In this document: piece by piece, positions 53,162 to 62,973 of the stretch
Numbering within the stretch: the first letter of the stretch is position 1
Layout: each line of letters starts with the position of its first letter
DNA from: Roseovarius sp. ZX-A-9
GTDB lineage: Bacteria; Pseudomonadota; Alphaproteobacteria; Rhodobacterales; Rhodobacteraceae
Direction of reading: 5' to 3'
Assembly (NCBI RefSeq): GCF_028369135.1
Contig: NZ_JAPWHW010000004.1
Location: 124,001 to 188,000, forward strand
DNA length: 64,000 bases
Made by a program: the position numbers and the translations under genes
The notes under the pieces: model-generated
Databases searched by the model: none
Told to the model about the DNA's origin: nothing
The model's input: only the letters and a program-made list of their open reading frames with translations

Positions 53162-54262
53162 TCACGCGAGGCTCGCCCCCTTGCGGGCGGGAAACACGAA
53201 ACACCGGTCGCGCCGGATCATCAGCCACAGGTTCTGACCTTCGTTGGGCAGGAAAACGTTGGGGACGGTGGCGCGCAGGGTCGATCCATCATGCGCCATC
53301 GTGAATTCCACAAGGCTTTCGGAGCCCATGAACCGTGCGCGCCGCACGACGCCCAAGGCCGGCGTCCCGTCGCCGGGTGTCGGATTCGGCCCGCGCCCGT
53401 GCCGGTCAAAGTCGATCTTGATGTGCTGAGGGCGGATGACGATATCGACCTCCTGCCCATCCGGCACGCCGGGGGCCAGGAATTGACCAAAGGGCGTATC
53501 GGTCAACGCCCCTTGAACAGTTCCCCTGATCACATTGATATCGCTGAAGAATGACACCGCATCTCGATCTACCGGGGAATTGTAGATGTTGTAGGGCGCA
53601 CCCTGCTGGACGATCCGCCCTCCCCGCATCAACGCGATCTCGTCAGCCATGCGCATCGCCTCGACCGGTTCGTGCGTGACCAGCAGAACGGCGGCGTCCT
53701 CTTCGCGCAGGATCTCCAGCGTCTCGTCTCGGATACCGTCGCGCAGCCGGTTATCGAGGCCCGAAAACGGCTCGTCCATCAGCATGATGCGCGGGCGCGG
53801 GGCAAGCGCGCGGGCCAGCGCCACGCGCTGCTGTTCGCCCCCCGACAGCTCGTGCGGAAAGGCCGACTCGAACCGCGCCAGCCCGACGCGATCCAGCATC
53901 TCGCGGATTCGGGTCGCACGGGCGTCCCGGTCCCCGCTGAGCCCGAAGCCCACATTCTCGAAGACGGAAAGATGCGGAAAGAGCGCGAAATCCTGAAACA
54001 TCAGCCCGATATTGCGCCGTTCCGGTGGCACACGGGTGTGCGTGTCGCAAATCAACGTGCCATCGACCCAGATTTCGCCCGAATCCTGCATCTCGACGCC
54101 GGCGATCATCCGCAATGTCGTGGACTTGCCGCAGCCCGAAGGCCCAAGCAGGCAGGTCACCTGTCCCGGGCCGACTGCGAGGGATACGTCATCGACCACC
54201 ACGCGCCCGTCATAGCTGCGTGTAAGGTTCTTGATTTCCAGTCGCGAGGGCCGTTCTGCCAC
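53162..54262 (-). CDS. Fe(III)/polyamine-type ABC transporter ATPase (FbpC/PotA-like), orphan
   Basis: A 366-residue ATPase with a C-terminal TOBE domain: Walker A GPSGCGKSTTLRMIAGVE, Q-loop MFQDFALFPHLSVFENVGFGL, signature LSGGEQQRVALARALA, Walker B ILMDEPFSGLD, and the TOBE part EVDIVIRPQHIKIDF. Length and the 'PHLSVFENVGFGL' style fit the FbpC/FutC iron group. GTG at 54262 has AAGGA 7 bases upstream; the ATG 33 bases earlier lies before that site. No permease or binding-protein genes are close, and an SSS symporter is the neighbour, so partners must be elsewhere. Confidence 0.88.
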   Translation of the reverse strand: MAERPSRLEIKNLTRSYDGRVVVDDVSLAVGPGQVTCLLGPSGCGKSTTLRMIAGVEMQDSGEIWVDGTLICDTHTRVPPERRNIGLMFQDFALFPHLSVFENVGFGLSGDRDARATRIREMLDRVGLARFESAFPHELSGGEQQRVALARALAPRPRIMLMDEPFSGLDNRLRDGIRDETLEILREEDAAVLLVTHEPVEAMRMADEIALMRGGRIVQQGAPYNIYNSPVDRDAVSFFSDINVIRGTVQGALTDTPFGQFLAPGVPDGQEVDIVIRPQHIKIDFDRHGRGPNPTPGDGTPALGVVRRARFMGSESLVEFTMAHDGSTLRATVPNVFLPNEGQNLWLMIRRDRCFVFPARKGASLA

Positions 54263-54355
54263 GGGCCGTCCTTTCGGCTTGTCCGATGAAAACAATCGGA
54301 ATTATCAACCGGCAGATAGCAACCCTTCGCGCCACACGCAAGACATGGCGGCACG

Positions 54356-55726
54356 TCACACCCGGCGCGACGATCCCGCCCAGACCGCAATACCGCCAGC
54401 CAGCAGCACGGCGATACAGATCACCAGAAGCTGTTCGTACTTGTGCCCTTGCGGCAACAGCGTCACAGCCCAGGCCGCATCCCGCGCGAAATAGATAGCC
54501 GCCCCGATGATCGCGGCCCCGAACGCCACGAGGTATGACCAGAGCGCAATGTCGCGTCGCATTACCAGCCCTGCCAACAGTACCGGACTGAGGAACATGC
54601 TTGCCGTGCCGCTGACCGCAACCGCGTCAAAGAGCGTCTGGTTTCCCCAAAGCGTCAGCCCGGCACCAACCGCCATGAAAGCGAACATCGCCATGCGCCC
54701 CGCCGTCAACGTGCGCGGCGCCAGGTGCAGTTCCTCAACCACCAGTCGCGCGGCGCTGGCCAGTGCGGAATCAAGCGTGCTGAGCGCCGAGATCAGCAGC
54801 GACACCAGCAACGCGACGTAAAGCCAGGGCGGGAACATCGTGGCCCAAGTGGTCAATAGCTGCCCCTCATAGGAGGCACCGACAAGACCGGCCTGAATGC
54901 CGAACATGCCAAAGGCAATGATGCACAGGGACGATATCCAGAATGCATGCAGGAACGATCTGCGCGTGGTGGCCGGATCGGCCAGAAACCCGCGATCCAT
55001 CATCACCGGATCATGCGCGGGATAGGAAAACACCTGCAACAGGGCCACCAGCAGCAGCACCTGACCATTCCACGCGCCGGATGTCCCCGGCGCGGTCAAC
55101 ACCTCAATCATGGAGAACCCCGGACTGACGACCAGCGCCACAAAGGCGGCGGCAAAGACACCGAGAAAAACCAGCATCTGCATCACATCGGTGCGCAATG
55201 CCGCGCTCAGCCCGCCCCATGCACTATAGCCAAGGCCGAGCATGGCCACGACCGCGATTGACGCTTCGCGCGCAACGTCGATCTGCGGCAGCGCCGCGGC
55301 AAAGATCAGCCCTACCACCAGCAGATTGGCAAAGACTTCGGACAGCAGGCGCAGCGCCACCACCAGATTGTAGCACGCCTGCCCCACCGTACCGAACCGC
55401 GCGCCAAGCCAGTCCTGCACCGAATGTGCGCCCTGCGCCCGCAACCGCGCCACGATAAACCCGCCGGTCAGAAATGATCCGTAATAGGCGGCATAGGCCA
55501 ACGTGCCCCAGATCCCGTAGAAATAGCCCAGGATCGCAGAGTTCATCAGCGACCGGGCAAAGATCCATGTTGTCACCTGGCTCAGCACCAGAACCCAAAG
55601 ACTCGGCGCATGTCCGCGCGCGCCAACCCCGCCAAAGAACCCTTCGACCGTGGCCCGGCGCGGGGCCACGACGATGCTGGCGGCGACGACGAGACCGAAT
55701 GCGGCTATAATGGCGATGGCCTGCAT
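54356..55726 (-). CDS. sodium:solute symporter (SSS) family protein
   Basis: A 456-residue membrane protein with about 12-13 helices. The family pattern is seen in WGTLAYAAYYGSFLTGGFIVARLRAQGAHSVQDWLGARFG, the LGLGYSAWGGLSAALRTDVMQMLVFLGVF helix and the SLLISALSTLDSALASAARLVVEELH segment, which resembles the sodium-site helix with consecutive Ser/Thr. Substrate unclear: SSS members carry sugars, proline, urea or organic acids. ATG at 55726 follows GGGGAG at 8 bases; the upstream start in the same frame is unlikely. Single gene. Confidence 0.85.
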   Translation of the reverse strand: MQAIAIIAAFGLVVAASIVVAPRRATVEGFFGGVGARGHAPSLWVLVLSQVTTWIFARSLMNSAILGYFYGIWGTLAYAAYYGSFLTGGFIVARLRAQGAHSVQDWLGARFGTVGQACYNLVVALRLLSEVFANLLVVGLIFAAALPQIDVAREASIAVVAMLGLGYSAWGGLSAALRTDVMQMLVFLGVFAAAFVALVVSPGFSMIEVLTAPGTSGAWNGQVLLLVALLQVFSYPAHDPVMMDRGFLADPATTRRSFLHAFWISSLCIIAFGMFGIQAGLVGASYEGQLLTTWATMFPPWLYVALLVSLLISALSTLDSALASAARLVVEELHLAPRTLTAGRMAMFAFMAVGAGLTLWGNQTLFDAVAVSGTASMFLSPVLLAGLVMRRDIALWSYLVAFGAAIIGAAIYFARDAAWAVTLLPQGHKYEQLLVICIAVLLAGGIAVWAGSSRRV

Positions 55727-55835
55727 GAGGCGGGCTCCCCTTTGGCTGTTTTTTGCCAATGGGTAGCCCGACAGCGCGCTTCGGACTATGCCCGATCAGA
55801 TCACAAACGCGTTTGTGAACGGTTTTCCCGGCCTG

Positions 55836-56615
55836 TCAGAGTGTCGTGTTGACCGCACCACCATCCAGCAACAGGTTCTGCCCGACGATGAACCCCGCAT
55901 GTTTCGAGCACAGGAATGCACAGGCGGCGCCGAATTCCTCGGGCGTGCCGTAACGCCCTGCGGGGATCGACGCGCAACGCTGGGCGCGGACCTCCTCGAA
56001 GGTGCCACCCTGCGCGTCCACAACCGCCTGATCCAGCGAGGTGGCCCGGTCGGTGTCGTGAATGCCCGGCAACAGGTTGTTGATGATCACACCCTTGCCC
56101 GCCACCTGACGCGACGTGCCGGCAACATAGCCGGTCAGGCCAGCCCGCGCGGAATTGCTGAGCCCCAGCACGGGGATCGGCGATTTGACAGATTGCGAGG
56201 TGATGTTGACCACCCGGCCCCAGCCACGGTCGATCATGCCCGGCAGCAACGCCTTCATCAAAGCAATCGGCGTCAGCATGTTGGCATCAAGAGCCTTGAT
56301 GAAATCGTCACGGTTCCAGTCATGCCACATGCCGGGGGGTGGCCCGCCCGCATTGTTCACCAGAATATCCACATCGCCAGCGGCTTCCAGCACGCGCGCC
56401 TGACCTTCGGCGGTGGTGATGTCAGCGACCACTTCAGTGACCTCGACGCCAAACTCATCGCGAATCGCGCTTGCCGCCTGCGCCAGCGCCTCGGCGCCGC
56501 GTGCGTTCATCACCAGATTGACGCCCTCGCCCGCCAGCGCCCGCGCACAGCCCAGCCCCAGACCCTTGGACGACGCACATACCAGCGCCCGTTTTCCCGT
56601 CAGCCCCATATCCAT
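55836..56615 (-). CDS. SDR-family protein lacking the YxxxK catalytic pair
   Basis: A 259-residue SDR with an intact N-terminal fold (TGKRALVCASSKGLGLGCARALAGEG; NNAGGPPPGMW) and the PG-type motif late (NNLLPGIHDTDRA). The position of the catalytic Tyr-x3-Lys reads SNSAR, in GLSNSARAGLTG, so Tyr and Lys are replaced by Ser and Arg; the Ser in ITSQSV remains. A family of 3-oxoacyl-ACP-reductase-like SDRs shares this change. The ATG at 56615 follows AAGGAG at 8 bases; the longer frame is rejected. Convergent with nothing known; substrate unknown. Confidence 0.82.
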   Translation of the reverse strand: MDMGLTGKRALVCASSKGLGLGCARALAGEGVNLVMNARGAEALAQAASAIRDEFGVEVTEVVADITTAEGQARVLEAAGDVDILVNNAGGPPPGMWHDWNRDDFIKALDANMLTPIALMKALLPGMIDRGWGRVVNITSQSVKSPIPVLGLSNSARAGLTGYVAGTSRQVAGKGVIINNLLPGIHDTDRATSLDQAVVDAQGGTFEEVRAQRCASIPAGRYGTPEEFGAACAFLCSKHAGFIVGQNLLLDGGAVNTTL

Positions 56616-56808
56616 CACTTGCTCTCCTTCATTCTCATGTATTGATTCTGCCTGCCGCCCGGCGATTTTTCCCCGTGACGTCAACGCGCCAACGGGCCAG
56701 AATGTCCTGAAATCCGCCGCGGATCGGCCTCTCTTTGCCACAATTTCGCTTTAACTTCAGCTTACGGCACAGCCTGCCGGACCAAAAGATGTAAAACGAG
56801 TTGTGCAG

Positions 56809-57813
56809 ATGATCCAAGCCCTTGTCCAATCCATCCCGGTCTACCCCGCCGATGCAATCAGCGTGGTGAATGGCGCCAATCTGGGCGACTCCCTGTCTTT
56901 CGCAGCCGAGCTTGACCTGGACGACACCTATGAACTGGGCCTTGACGTCGCGCTGCAACGGCTCTCTTTCAGCACCGATGGCGCGGGCGCGCTGACCGTC
57001 GCACAAGGCACGCAGCTTGGCCGGCCAGGGGACGTGCTGCACATAGATTGCTGTGTGACGATGATGAGCGCGACAGGCGCCACCACCGAGATCCTGATTC
57101 TCGTCGAAGTGGACGACGCGGGCGATGTCGAGGAGATCTTTGCCATTCCGCTGGCCCCGATGGTGCCGCGCACGGATTACACGCTGGTCGGGATCGACAT
57201 CGAAGGGGCTGCGGCGAAATTCGCCGAATTGGCCTGTGTCTCATTCTCGCGCGGCACGAATATCACGCTGGCCTCCGGCGCACAGCGACCGATCGAAGAG
57301 CTGAAGGTTGGCGACATGGTGCTGACCCGCGATGACGGCCCCCAAGAGGTGCGCTGGATCGGCAGTTCGACTGTGCGGGCGGTGGGCGCCTTTGCACCGA
57401 TCCGCATCCGCGCGGGTGCGCTGCACAATACCAATGATCTCAATGTCAGTCCCGATCACAGGCTTTTCATCTACCAGCGCTCGGATGCGCTGGGGGCCGG
57501 TCGCCACGAATTGCTGGTGCGGGCGCGGCACCTGGTGAACGGCGATACCATTGTTCAGGCTGATGGCGGGTTCGTCGATTATTTTCAATTGCTGTTTGAT
57601 AGCCACCAAATCATCTATGCCGAAGGGATCGCGGCCGAGACGCTGCTGGTCGACACCCGCACACGCCCCGCCCTGCCACCGGAACTAAACGAGAAACTCG
57701 CACAGGTGCTGCCGGGGCATTCAGAGCGCGTTCATCTCGACTTCGAAGTCAGCAAGGCGCTTCTGGACCATCCAGATGCCGCCGCCATGTTGCGGCGGGC
57801 CTCGACACGCTAA
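56809..57813 (+). CDS. stand-alone Hint (hedgehog/intein) domain protein
   Basis: A 334-residue protein. Residues 1-140 are a beta-rich region of unknown family (EIEGAAAKFAELA at its end). Residues 143-300 are a Hint_2-type domain: SFSRGTNITLASGAQRPIEELKVGDMVLTRDDGPQEVRWIG, then VSPDHRLFIY (HR in the TxxH-like position) and DYFQLLFDSHQIIYAEGIAAETLLVDT. The first residue of the Hint block in relatives is Cys; here Ser145 is in that place, while Cys143 lies two residues earlier. Such proteins are common in Rhodobacterales, often linked to exported RTX-type proteins; no such partner is visible here. ATG start with weak ribosome site. Confidence 0.82.
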   Translation: MIQALVQSIPVYPADAISVVNGANLGDSLSFAAELDLDDTYELGLDVALQRLSFSTDGAGALTVAQGTQLGRPGDVLHIDCCVTMMSATGATTEILILVEVDDAGDVEEIFAIPLAPMVPRTDYTLVGIDIEGAAAKFAELACVSFSRGTNITLASGAQRPIEELKVGDMVLTRDDGPQEVRWIGSSTVRAVGAFAPIRIRAGALHNTNDLNVSPDHRLFIYQRSDALGAGRHELLVRARHLVNGDTIVQADGGFVDYFQLLFDSHQIIYAEGIAAETLLVDTRTRPALPPELNEKLAQVLPGHSERVHLDFEVSKALLDHPDAAAMLRRASTR

Positions 57814-57962
57814 GGTCCGCTATCCCCGGACAGTCCTTCGACCTGATCGTCCGAACCGTCAAATCCCGCAGCGCATTTCCGGTTCCATCGCCTGGCATCT
57901 CCATTCTGTATCAGGGTGCGGCGCGTATTGCGCGCCCGGCGCCCGCGCCGTATACGCGGCGC

Positions 57963-59573
57963 ATGTTGGACATCGCCCCAAACCGCCCCGATCTGCCGCT
58001 CGAAATTGCGCGCCGCCGTACTTTTGCGATCATCAGTCACCCTGATGCCGGCAAGACGACGCTGACCGAGAAATTCCTGCTGTTCGGCGGCGCCATCCAG
58101 ATGGCCGGCCAGGTCCGCGCCAAGGGCGAGGCCCGGCGCACGCGCAGCGACTTCATGCAGATGGAAAAAGACCGGGGGATTTCGGTCTCGGCCTCTGCAA
58201 TGTCGTTCGATTTCAAGAAATTTCGCTTCAATCTCGTCGACACGCCCGGCCACTCGGATTTCTCCGAAGATACCTACCGCACCCTGACGGCAGTGGATGC
58301 GGCGGTGATGGTGATCGACGGTGCAAAAGGGGTCGAGAGCCAGACTCAGAAACTCTTTGAGGTGTGCCGCCTGCGCGATCTGCCGATCCTGACCTTCTGT
58401 AACAAGATGGACCGCGAAAGCCGCGATACGTTCGAGATCATCGACGAGATACAGGAAAATCTGGCCATCGACGTGACCCCGGCCAGTTGGCCTATCGGTG
58501 TCGGCCGCGATTTTGTCGGCTGTTACGACATGCTGCGCGACCGGCTGGAACTGATGGACCGGGCCGACCGCAACAAGGTGGCAGAAAGCATCGAGATCAA
58601 CGGGTTGGACGATCCGGCGCTCGATGAAAACCTGCCTGCCGCGCTGGTCACAAAGCTGCGCGAAGAGGTCGAGATGGCGCGCGAATTGCTGCCCACGCTC
58701 GACCCGCAAGCGGTGCTCGAAGGGCATATGACCCCGATTTGGTTTGGCTCTGCGATAAATTCCTTCGGCGTCAAAGAGTTGATGGATGGAATTGCCGTCT
58801 ACGGACCCGAGCCACAGATACAATCGGCCCAGCCCCGCCAGATCGCCCCGGAAGAAACCAACGTCACCGGTTTCGTGTTCAAGGTGCAGGCCAACATGGA
58901 CCCCAAGCACCGCGATCGCGTGGCGTTCCTGCGTCTGGCCTCGGGGCATTTCAAACGCGGCATGAAACTGACCCATGTGCGGACCAAGAAGCCGATGACC
59001 ATCTCCAATCCTGTGCTATTTCTCGCCTCCGACCGCGAGTTGGCCGACGAGGCCTGGGCCGGCGACATCATCGGCGTCCCGAATCATGGCCAGCTGCGCA
59101 TCGGCGATACCCTGACCGAGGGCGAAGCCCTGCGCGTGACCGGCATCCCGAGCTTTGCCCCCGAATTGTTGCAGACCGCGCGCGCGGGCGACCCGCTCAA
59201 ATCCAAGCATCTGGAGAAGGCTCTGATGCAGTTTGCCGAGGAAGGCGCCGCCAAGGTCTTCAAGCCGGTCTTCGGCTCGGGTTTCATCGTCGGCGTCGTG
59301 GGACAGTTGCAATTCGAGGTTCTGGCCAGCCGGATCGAGCTGGAATACGGCCTGCCGGTTCGTTTCGAACCCACTCAGTTCAAATCGGCCCGCTGGGCAC
59401 AGGGGTCGAAAACGGCACTGGAAAAATTCATCGCGGCCAACAAGCAGCATATCGCGCATGACAATGACGGCGACGTTGTATACCTGACGCGCCTGCAATG
59501 GGATATCGACCGGATCGAGCGCGATTACCCGGACGTGACCCTTACCGCGATCAAGGAGATGATGGTCGACTAG
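57963..59573 (+). CDS. prfC: peptide chain release factor 3
   Basis: GTPase that recycles RF1 and RF2 after termination. The 536-residue protein has the G-domain set FAIISHPDAGKTTLTEK (G1), RTRSDFMQMEKDRGISVSASAMSF (G2), VDTPGHSDFSEDTYRTL (G3) and FCNKMDRE (G4), domain 2 and domain 3 (GSGFIVGVVGQLQFEVLASRIELEYG), matching RF3 rather than EF-G. ATG at 57963. Transcribed alone, after a 150-base gap following the Hint gene. Confidence 0.97.
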   Translation: MLDIAPNRPDLPLEIARRRTFAIISHPDAGKTTLTEKFLLFGGAIQMAGQVRAKGEARRTRSDFMQMEKDRGISVSASAMSFDFKKFRFNLVDTPGHSDFSEDTYRTLTAVDAAVMVIDGAKGVESQTQKLFEVCRLRDLPILTFCNKMDRESRDTFEIIDEIQENLAIDVTPASWPIGVGRDFVGCYDMLRDRLELMDRADRNKVAESIEINGLDDPALDENLPAALVTKLREEVEMARELLPTLDPQAVLEGHMTPIWFGSAINSFGVKELMDGIAVYGPEPQIQSAQPRQIAPEETNVTGFVFKVQANMDPKHRDRVAFLRLASGHFKRGMKLTHVRTKKPMTISNPVLFLASDRELADEAWAGDIIGVPNHGQLRIGDTLTEGEALRVTGIPSFAPELLQTARAGDPLKSKHLEKALMQFAEEGAAKVFKPVFGSGFIVGVVGQLQFEVLASRIELEYGLPVRFEPTQFKSARWAQGSKTALEKFIAANKQHIAHDNDGDVVYLTRLQWDIDRIERDYPDVTLTAIKEMMVD

Positions 59574-59769
59574 ATCGATCTGCGTCTGATCCCGGAGTCC
59601 CGCCACATCACAGGCGGGTCGCCGGAAAGCAGGATAGCACTACAGCTGAGGCGGCGCGGCCACAGAGCGGCGCGCGTGATTTTCCCCTGTCTTGCCTCGG
59701 CGGCGGGTCGTCTGGTCTGGTGGTGCAGAGCCATCCCACCAGCACCGTTTGCATCCGAGGACCTCGCCC

Positions 59770-60981
59770 ATGTCCGTTACATTACCCACCGATCTGCCCG
59801 CTCTGCTCAACGACTGCTCCACAGGCTTTGCGCTGCCCCGACCGTTCTACACGCGCGCGGATATCTATGAACACGACATTGCCGCCTACTGGAACCAAAG
59901 CTGGATCTGGGTCGGGCATGTCTGCCAGATCCCCGATGCGGGTGATTATTTCCTTTTCGACTATGCGCAAGAATCCCTGATCATCACCCGTGACCGCACG
60001 GGCAATGTGCGCGCCTATCTCAACATCTGCCGCCATCGCGGCTCGCGCGTCTGTACCGAAGCGGCGGGCAACACGCGCCTTTTCGTCTGCCCCTACCACG
60101 CGTGGAGTTATGATCTGAACGGACAGTTGCGCGGCGGGCGCGACATGGGGCCGGATTTCGACCCGTCCGCATACGGGCTCTTTGAGGCGCATCTGCGCGT
60201 TTTTGACGGGCTGATCTTCGTCTGTCCGGGCGAGACTGCGCCGGAGATAGACCCAGGCCTGGACCGGCTGCGCCCGCTGACGGCACCGTTTGGTCTGGAA
60301 AACCTGCGGATCGCGCACAGCGCGTCCTATCCGGTGCCTGCCAACTGGAAACTGGCGGTGGAAAATTACATGGAGTGCTATCATTGCGCGCCCTCCCACA
60401 AGGAATACTCGCGCAGTCACAGCCTCAAGGATCCGGCGTCGATGACCGATGAATTGCTGGGGGCGATGCGCGACCGGGCGCGCGCCGCTGGCCTGCCGGA
60501 CGAAATTCTGAGCCTGCCTGAAACTGGCGATACGGGCATGAATTTCTACTATCGCCGCTACCCGCTCTATCCCGGTTATGAGACCGGCAGCCACGCCGGC
60601 GCGCCGCTGGCGCCGCTACTGGGCACGCTCGGCGGTTACGATGGCGGCGCCACCGATCTGCAGATCGGAATTCTCAACAATTTCCTGATCTATTCCGATC
60701 ATGTGGTCGGCTACCGTTTCATCCCGCGCGGCCTGCAAGAGACTGATATCCAGGTCGTCTGGTATGTGCGCGGCGACGCCGAAGCTGGGCGCGACTATGA
60801 TCGCGACGCCCTTACCTGGCTCTGGCATGTGACCTCTCTGGATGACGAACGGATCATCCGCATCAACCAACAGGGCGTGAATGCGCACCGCTTCGTGCCC
60901 GGCCCGCTGTCACAGATGGAATGGGGCGTGCAGAGTTTCTACGACAACTACCTGAGCACGATCGGCCGCAGCGTCTCCTGA
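59770..60981 (+). CDS. Rieske-type ring-hydroxylating/N-demethylating oxygenase alpha subunit
   Basis: A 403-residue oxygenase. Rieske [2Fe-2S] ligands are Cys87/His89 in CRHRGSRVC and Cys107/His110 in CPYHAWSY, and the mononuclear iron site is marked by NYMECYHCAPSHKEY with two His. The C-terminal part (FLIYSDHVVGYRFIPRGLQETDIQVVWYV, INQQGVNAHRF) is typical of the single-component alpha family that includes choline, stachydrine and glycine-betaine monooxygenases. Needs an NADH-dependent reductase not present here. Convergent with the DEAD-box gene. Confidence 0.9.
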   Translation: MSVTLPTDLPALLNDCSTGFALPRPFYTRADIYEHDIAAYWNQSWIWVGHVCQIPDAGDYFLFDYAQESLIITRDRTGNVRAYLNICRHRGSRVCTEAAGNTRLFVCPYHAWSYDLNGQLRGGRDMGPDFDPSAYGLFEAHLRVFDGLIFVCPGETAPEIDPGLDRLRPLTAPFGLENLRIAHSASYPVPANWKLAVENYMECYHCAPSHKEYSRSHSLKDPASMTDELLGAMRDRARAAGLPDEILSLPETGDTGMNFYYRRYPLYPGYETGSHAGAPLAPLLGTLGGYDGGATDLQIGILNNFLIYSDHVVGYRFIPRGLQETDIQVVWYVRGDAEAGRDYDRDALTWLWHVTSLDDERIIRINQQGVNAHRFVPGPLSQMEWGVQSFYDNYLSTIGRSVS

Positions 60982-61026
60982 CAGGTTTCGACAAAACGCC
61001 GCGATGCAACGGTTTGCCGCAACGCA

Positions 61027-62973
61027 TCAATCCTCGCGTTTCGCGCCACCCTTGCGATGCGGCGCCGGTTTGCCACCGGGTTTACCGGAAGGTTTGCCAA
61101 AGGGTTTGCCCGCACCTTTATGCGCAGTTTTGCCAACGGCAACGCGGGCGCGGTTCTTCTTGCTGCTGGGTTTGCTTTTGGGCGGCGGTGGGCCTTTGGC
61201 GTGGTCGGGCTTGCCGCTCTTGGGCTTGGGGCCGCGCTTGGCCACCAGTGCGCCATCCTCCATCGCCACCTCGGACTTGGTCTTGGGCTTGGCGTGTTTC
61301 GGCCCACCTTCGGATTTCGCATATTTAGTCGCACCGGCAGGTTTGGCATATTTCGGCGCGCCTGCGGGTTTGGACGGATGCGCGGATTTGTAGGTTTTGG
61401 CGAAATCCGGCGCGCGGTCCAGTTGCGTGACCGTGGCGTTGCCCTCGACCGTGCCGCCGGGGCCGATGCTCGTGATGAAGTTCGCGGCACTCGCCGCGCG
61501 GATTTCGACATAGCTCATGTCGTCGCGCACCCGGATTGCACCGATATCGTCACGGGTGATCCCACCCGCGTTGCACAGGATCGGCAACAGACGGCGCGGC
61601 TCGGCACCTGCCGCGCGCCCACCCGACACCGAGAACCAGACCGACGGGCCGAAAGGCGCGCGCGGCTCGGGCTTGGCGCCCGGATCCGACAAGTCCTCCG
61701 GCGCGGAATGACGCTCGGCACGCAGCCGCAAGTAGGCCGCCGCCAGTTGTGCGGCCGAGAAATGGCCGGTCAACTTGTCCACCGCCTCTTGCTCTTGCGG
61801 CTCGATGGCCTCGTGCCAGGCGGGATCGGCCAGCATCCGGGCCTCGTCCTGCGCAATCACCTCGTCAGCACCCGGCGCGGGGCCCCAAGTGGCGCGCACC
61901 TTGGCGCTTTGCAGGATGCGCTCGGCCTTCTTGCGCGATTTCGGAGGGACGATCAGCGCACTGATGCCCTTGCGCCCGGCGCGTCCGGTACGGCCAGAGC
62001 GGTGCAGCAATGTCTCGTGGCTGGATGGCAGTTCGGCATGGACCACCAGATCGAGGTTGGGCAGGTCGATCCCGCGTGCCGCCACGTCAGTGGCCACACA
62101 GACCCGTGCCCGCCCGTCGCGCATCGCCTGCAAGGCATGGCTGCGCTCGGCCTGGCTCAACTCGCCCGAAAGCGCCACGACCGAAAAGCCGCGATTGGAC
62201 AGGCGCGTGGTCATCCGGCTGACCATCGCACGGGTGTTGCAGAACACGATGGCGTTGGGCGCCTCGAAATACCGCAACACGTTGATGATCGCATTTTCCG
62301 CATCCTGCGGCGCCACCGACAGTGCGCGATACTCGATATCAGCGTGCTGGCTCTCTTCGGCCTTCGTGGAGACGCGGATCGCGTCACGTTGATATTTCTG
62401 CGCCAAGGCCGCGATGGATTTTGGTACCGTGGCGGAAAAGAGCAGAGTCTGGCGCTCTTCTGGAGACTCGCCGAGGATGAATTCCAGATCTTCGCGAAAC
62501 CCGAGGTCGAGCATCTCGTCAGCTTCGTCCAGCACAACGGCGCGCAACGCACTCAGGTCGATCGAGCCGCGTGTCAGGTGATCGCGCAGCCGCCCCGGCG
62601 TCGCGACGACAATATGCGCACCGCGTCCCAGCGCGCGCCGCTCGTCGCGCATGTCCATACCGCCCACGCAAGAGGCCAGAACCGCGCCGGCGCCTGCAAA
62701 AAGCCAGCTCAGTTCGCGCTTGACCTGCAACGCCAGTTCGCGTGTCGGCGCGATGACCAGCGCCAGTGGCGCGGCTGCGGGTTCAAAGCGCTCCGCCTCG
62801 TCCAGAATGGCAGGCGCGATGGCAATACCAAAGGCCACCGTCTTGCCCGATCCGGTCTGGGCGGAGACCAGCAGATCAGACCCCTCCAGCCCGGGCTCGG
62901 TGACCGCCTTTTGCACAGGGGTCAGGTCCGTGTAGCCACGGGATTGCAGGGCGTCGGCGAGGGCTTTTTTCAC
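61027..62973 (-). CDS. DEAD-box RNA helicase (DbpA/DeaD-like) with basic tail
   Basis: A 648-residue RNA helicase: Q-motif TPVQKAV, Walker A SAQTGSGKTVAF, DEAD box VLDEADEMLD, SAT, HRSGRTGRAGRKG and RecA-like domain 2, then a DbpA-type RNA-binding fold (VWFSVSGGRAAGAEPRRLLPILCNAGGI, DMSYVEIRA) and a 150-residue tail rich in Lys, Pro, Gly, Ala. Probably ribosome assembly or RNA decay under cold stress. The GTG at 62973 starts the family N-terminus (KKALADALQSRGYTDLTPVQ); the extended frame upstream has no family match. Confidence 0.93.
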   Translation of the reverse strand: MKKALADALQSRGYTDLTPVQKAVTEPGLEGSDLLVSAQTGSGKTVAFGIAIAPAILDEAERFEPAAAPLALVIAPTRELALQVKRELSWLFAGAGAVLASCVGGMDMRDERRALGRGAHIVVATPGRLRDHLTRGSIDLSALRAVVLDEADEMLDLGFREDLEFILGESPEERQTLLFSATVPKSIAALAQKYQRDAIRVSTKAEESQHADIEYRALSVAPQDAENAIINVLRYFEAPNAIVFCNTRAMVSRMTTRLSNRGFSVVALSGELSQAERSHALQAMRDGRARVCVATDVAARGIDLPNLDLVVHAELPSSHETLLHRSGRTGRAGRKGISALIVPPKSRKKAERILQSAKVRATWGPAPGADEVIAQDEARMLADPAWHEAIEPQEQEAVDKLTGHFSAAQLAAAYLRLRAERHSAPEDLSDPGAKPEPRAPFGPSVWFSVSGGRAAGAEPRRLLPILCNAGGITRDDIGAIRVRDDMSYVEIRAASAANFITSIGPGGTVEGNATVTQLDRAPDFAKTYKSAHPSKPAGAPKYAKPAGATKYAKSEGGPKHAKPKTKSEVAMEDGALVAKRGPKPKSGKPDHAKGPPPPKSKPSSKKNRARVAVGKTAHKGAGKPFGKPSGKPGGKPAPHRKGGAKRED

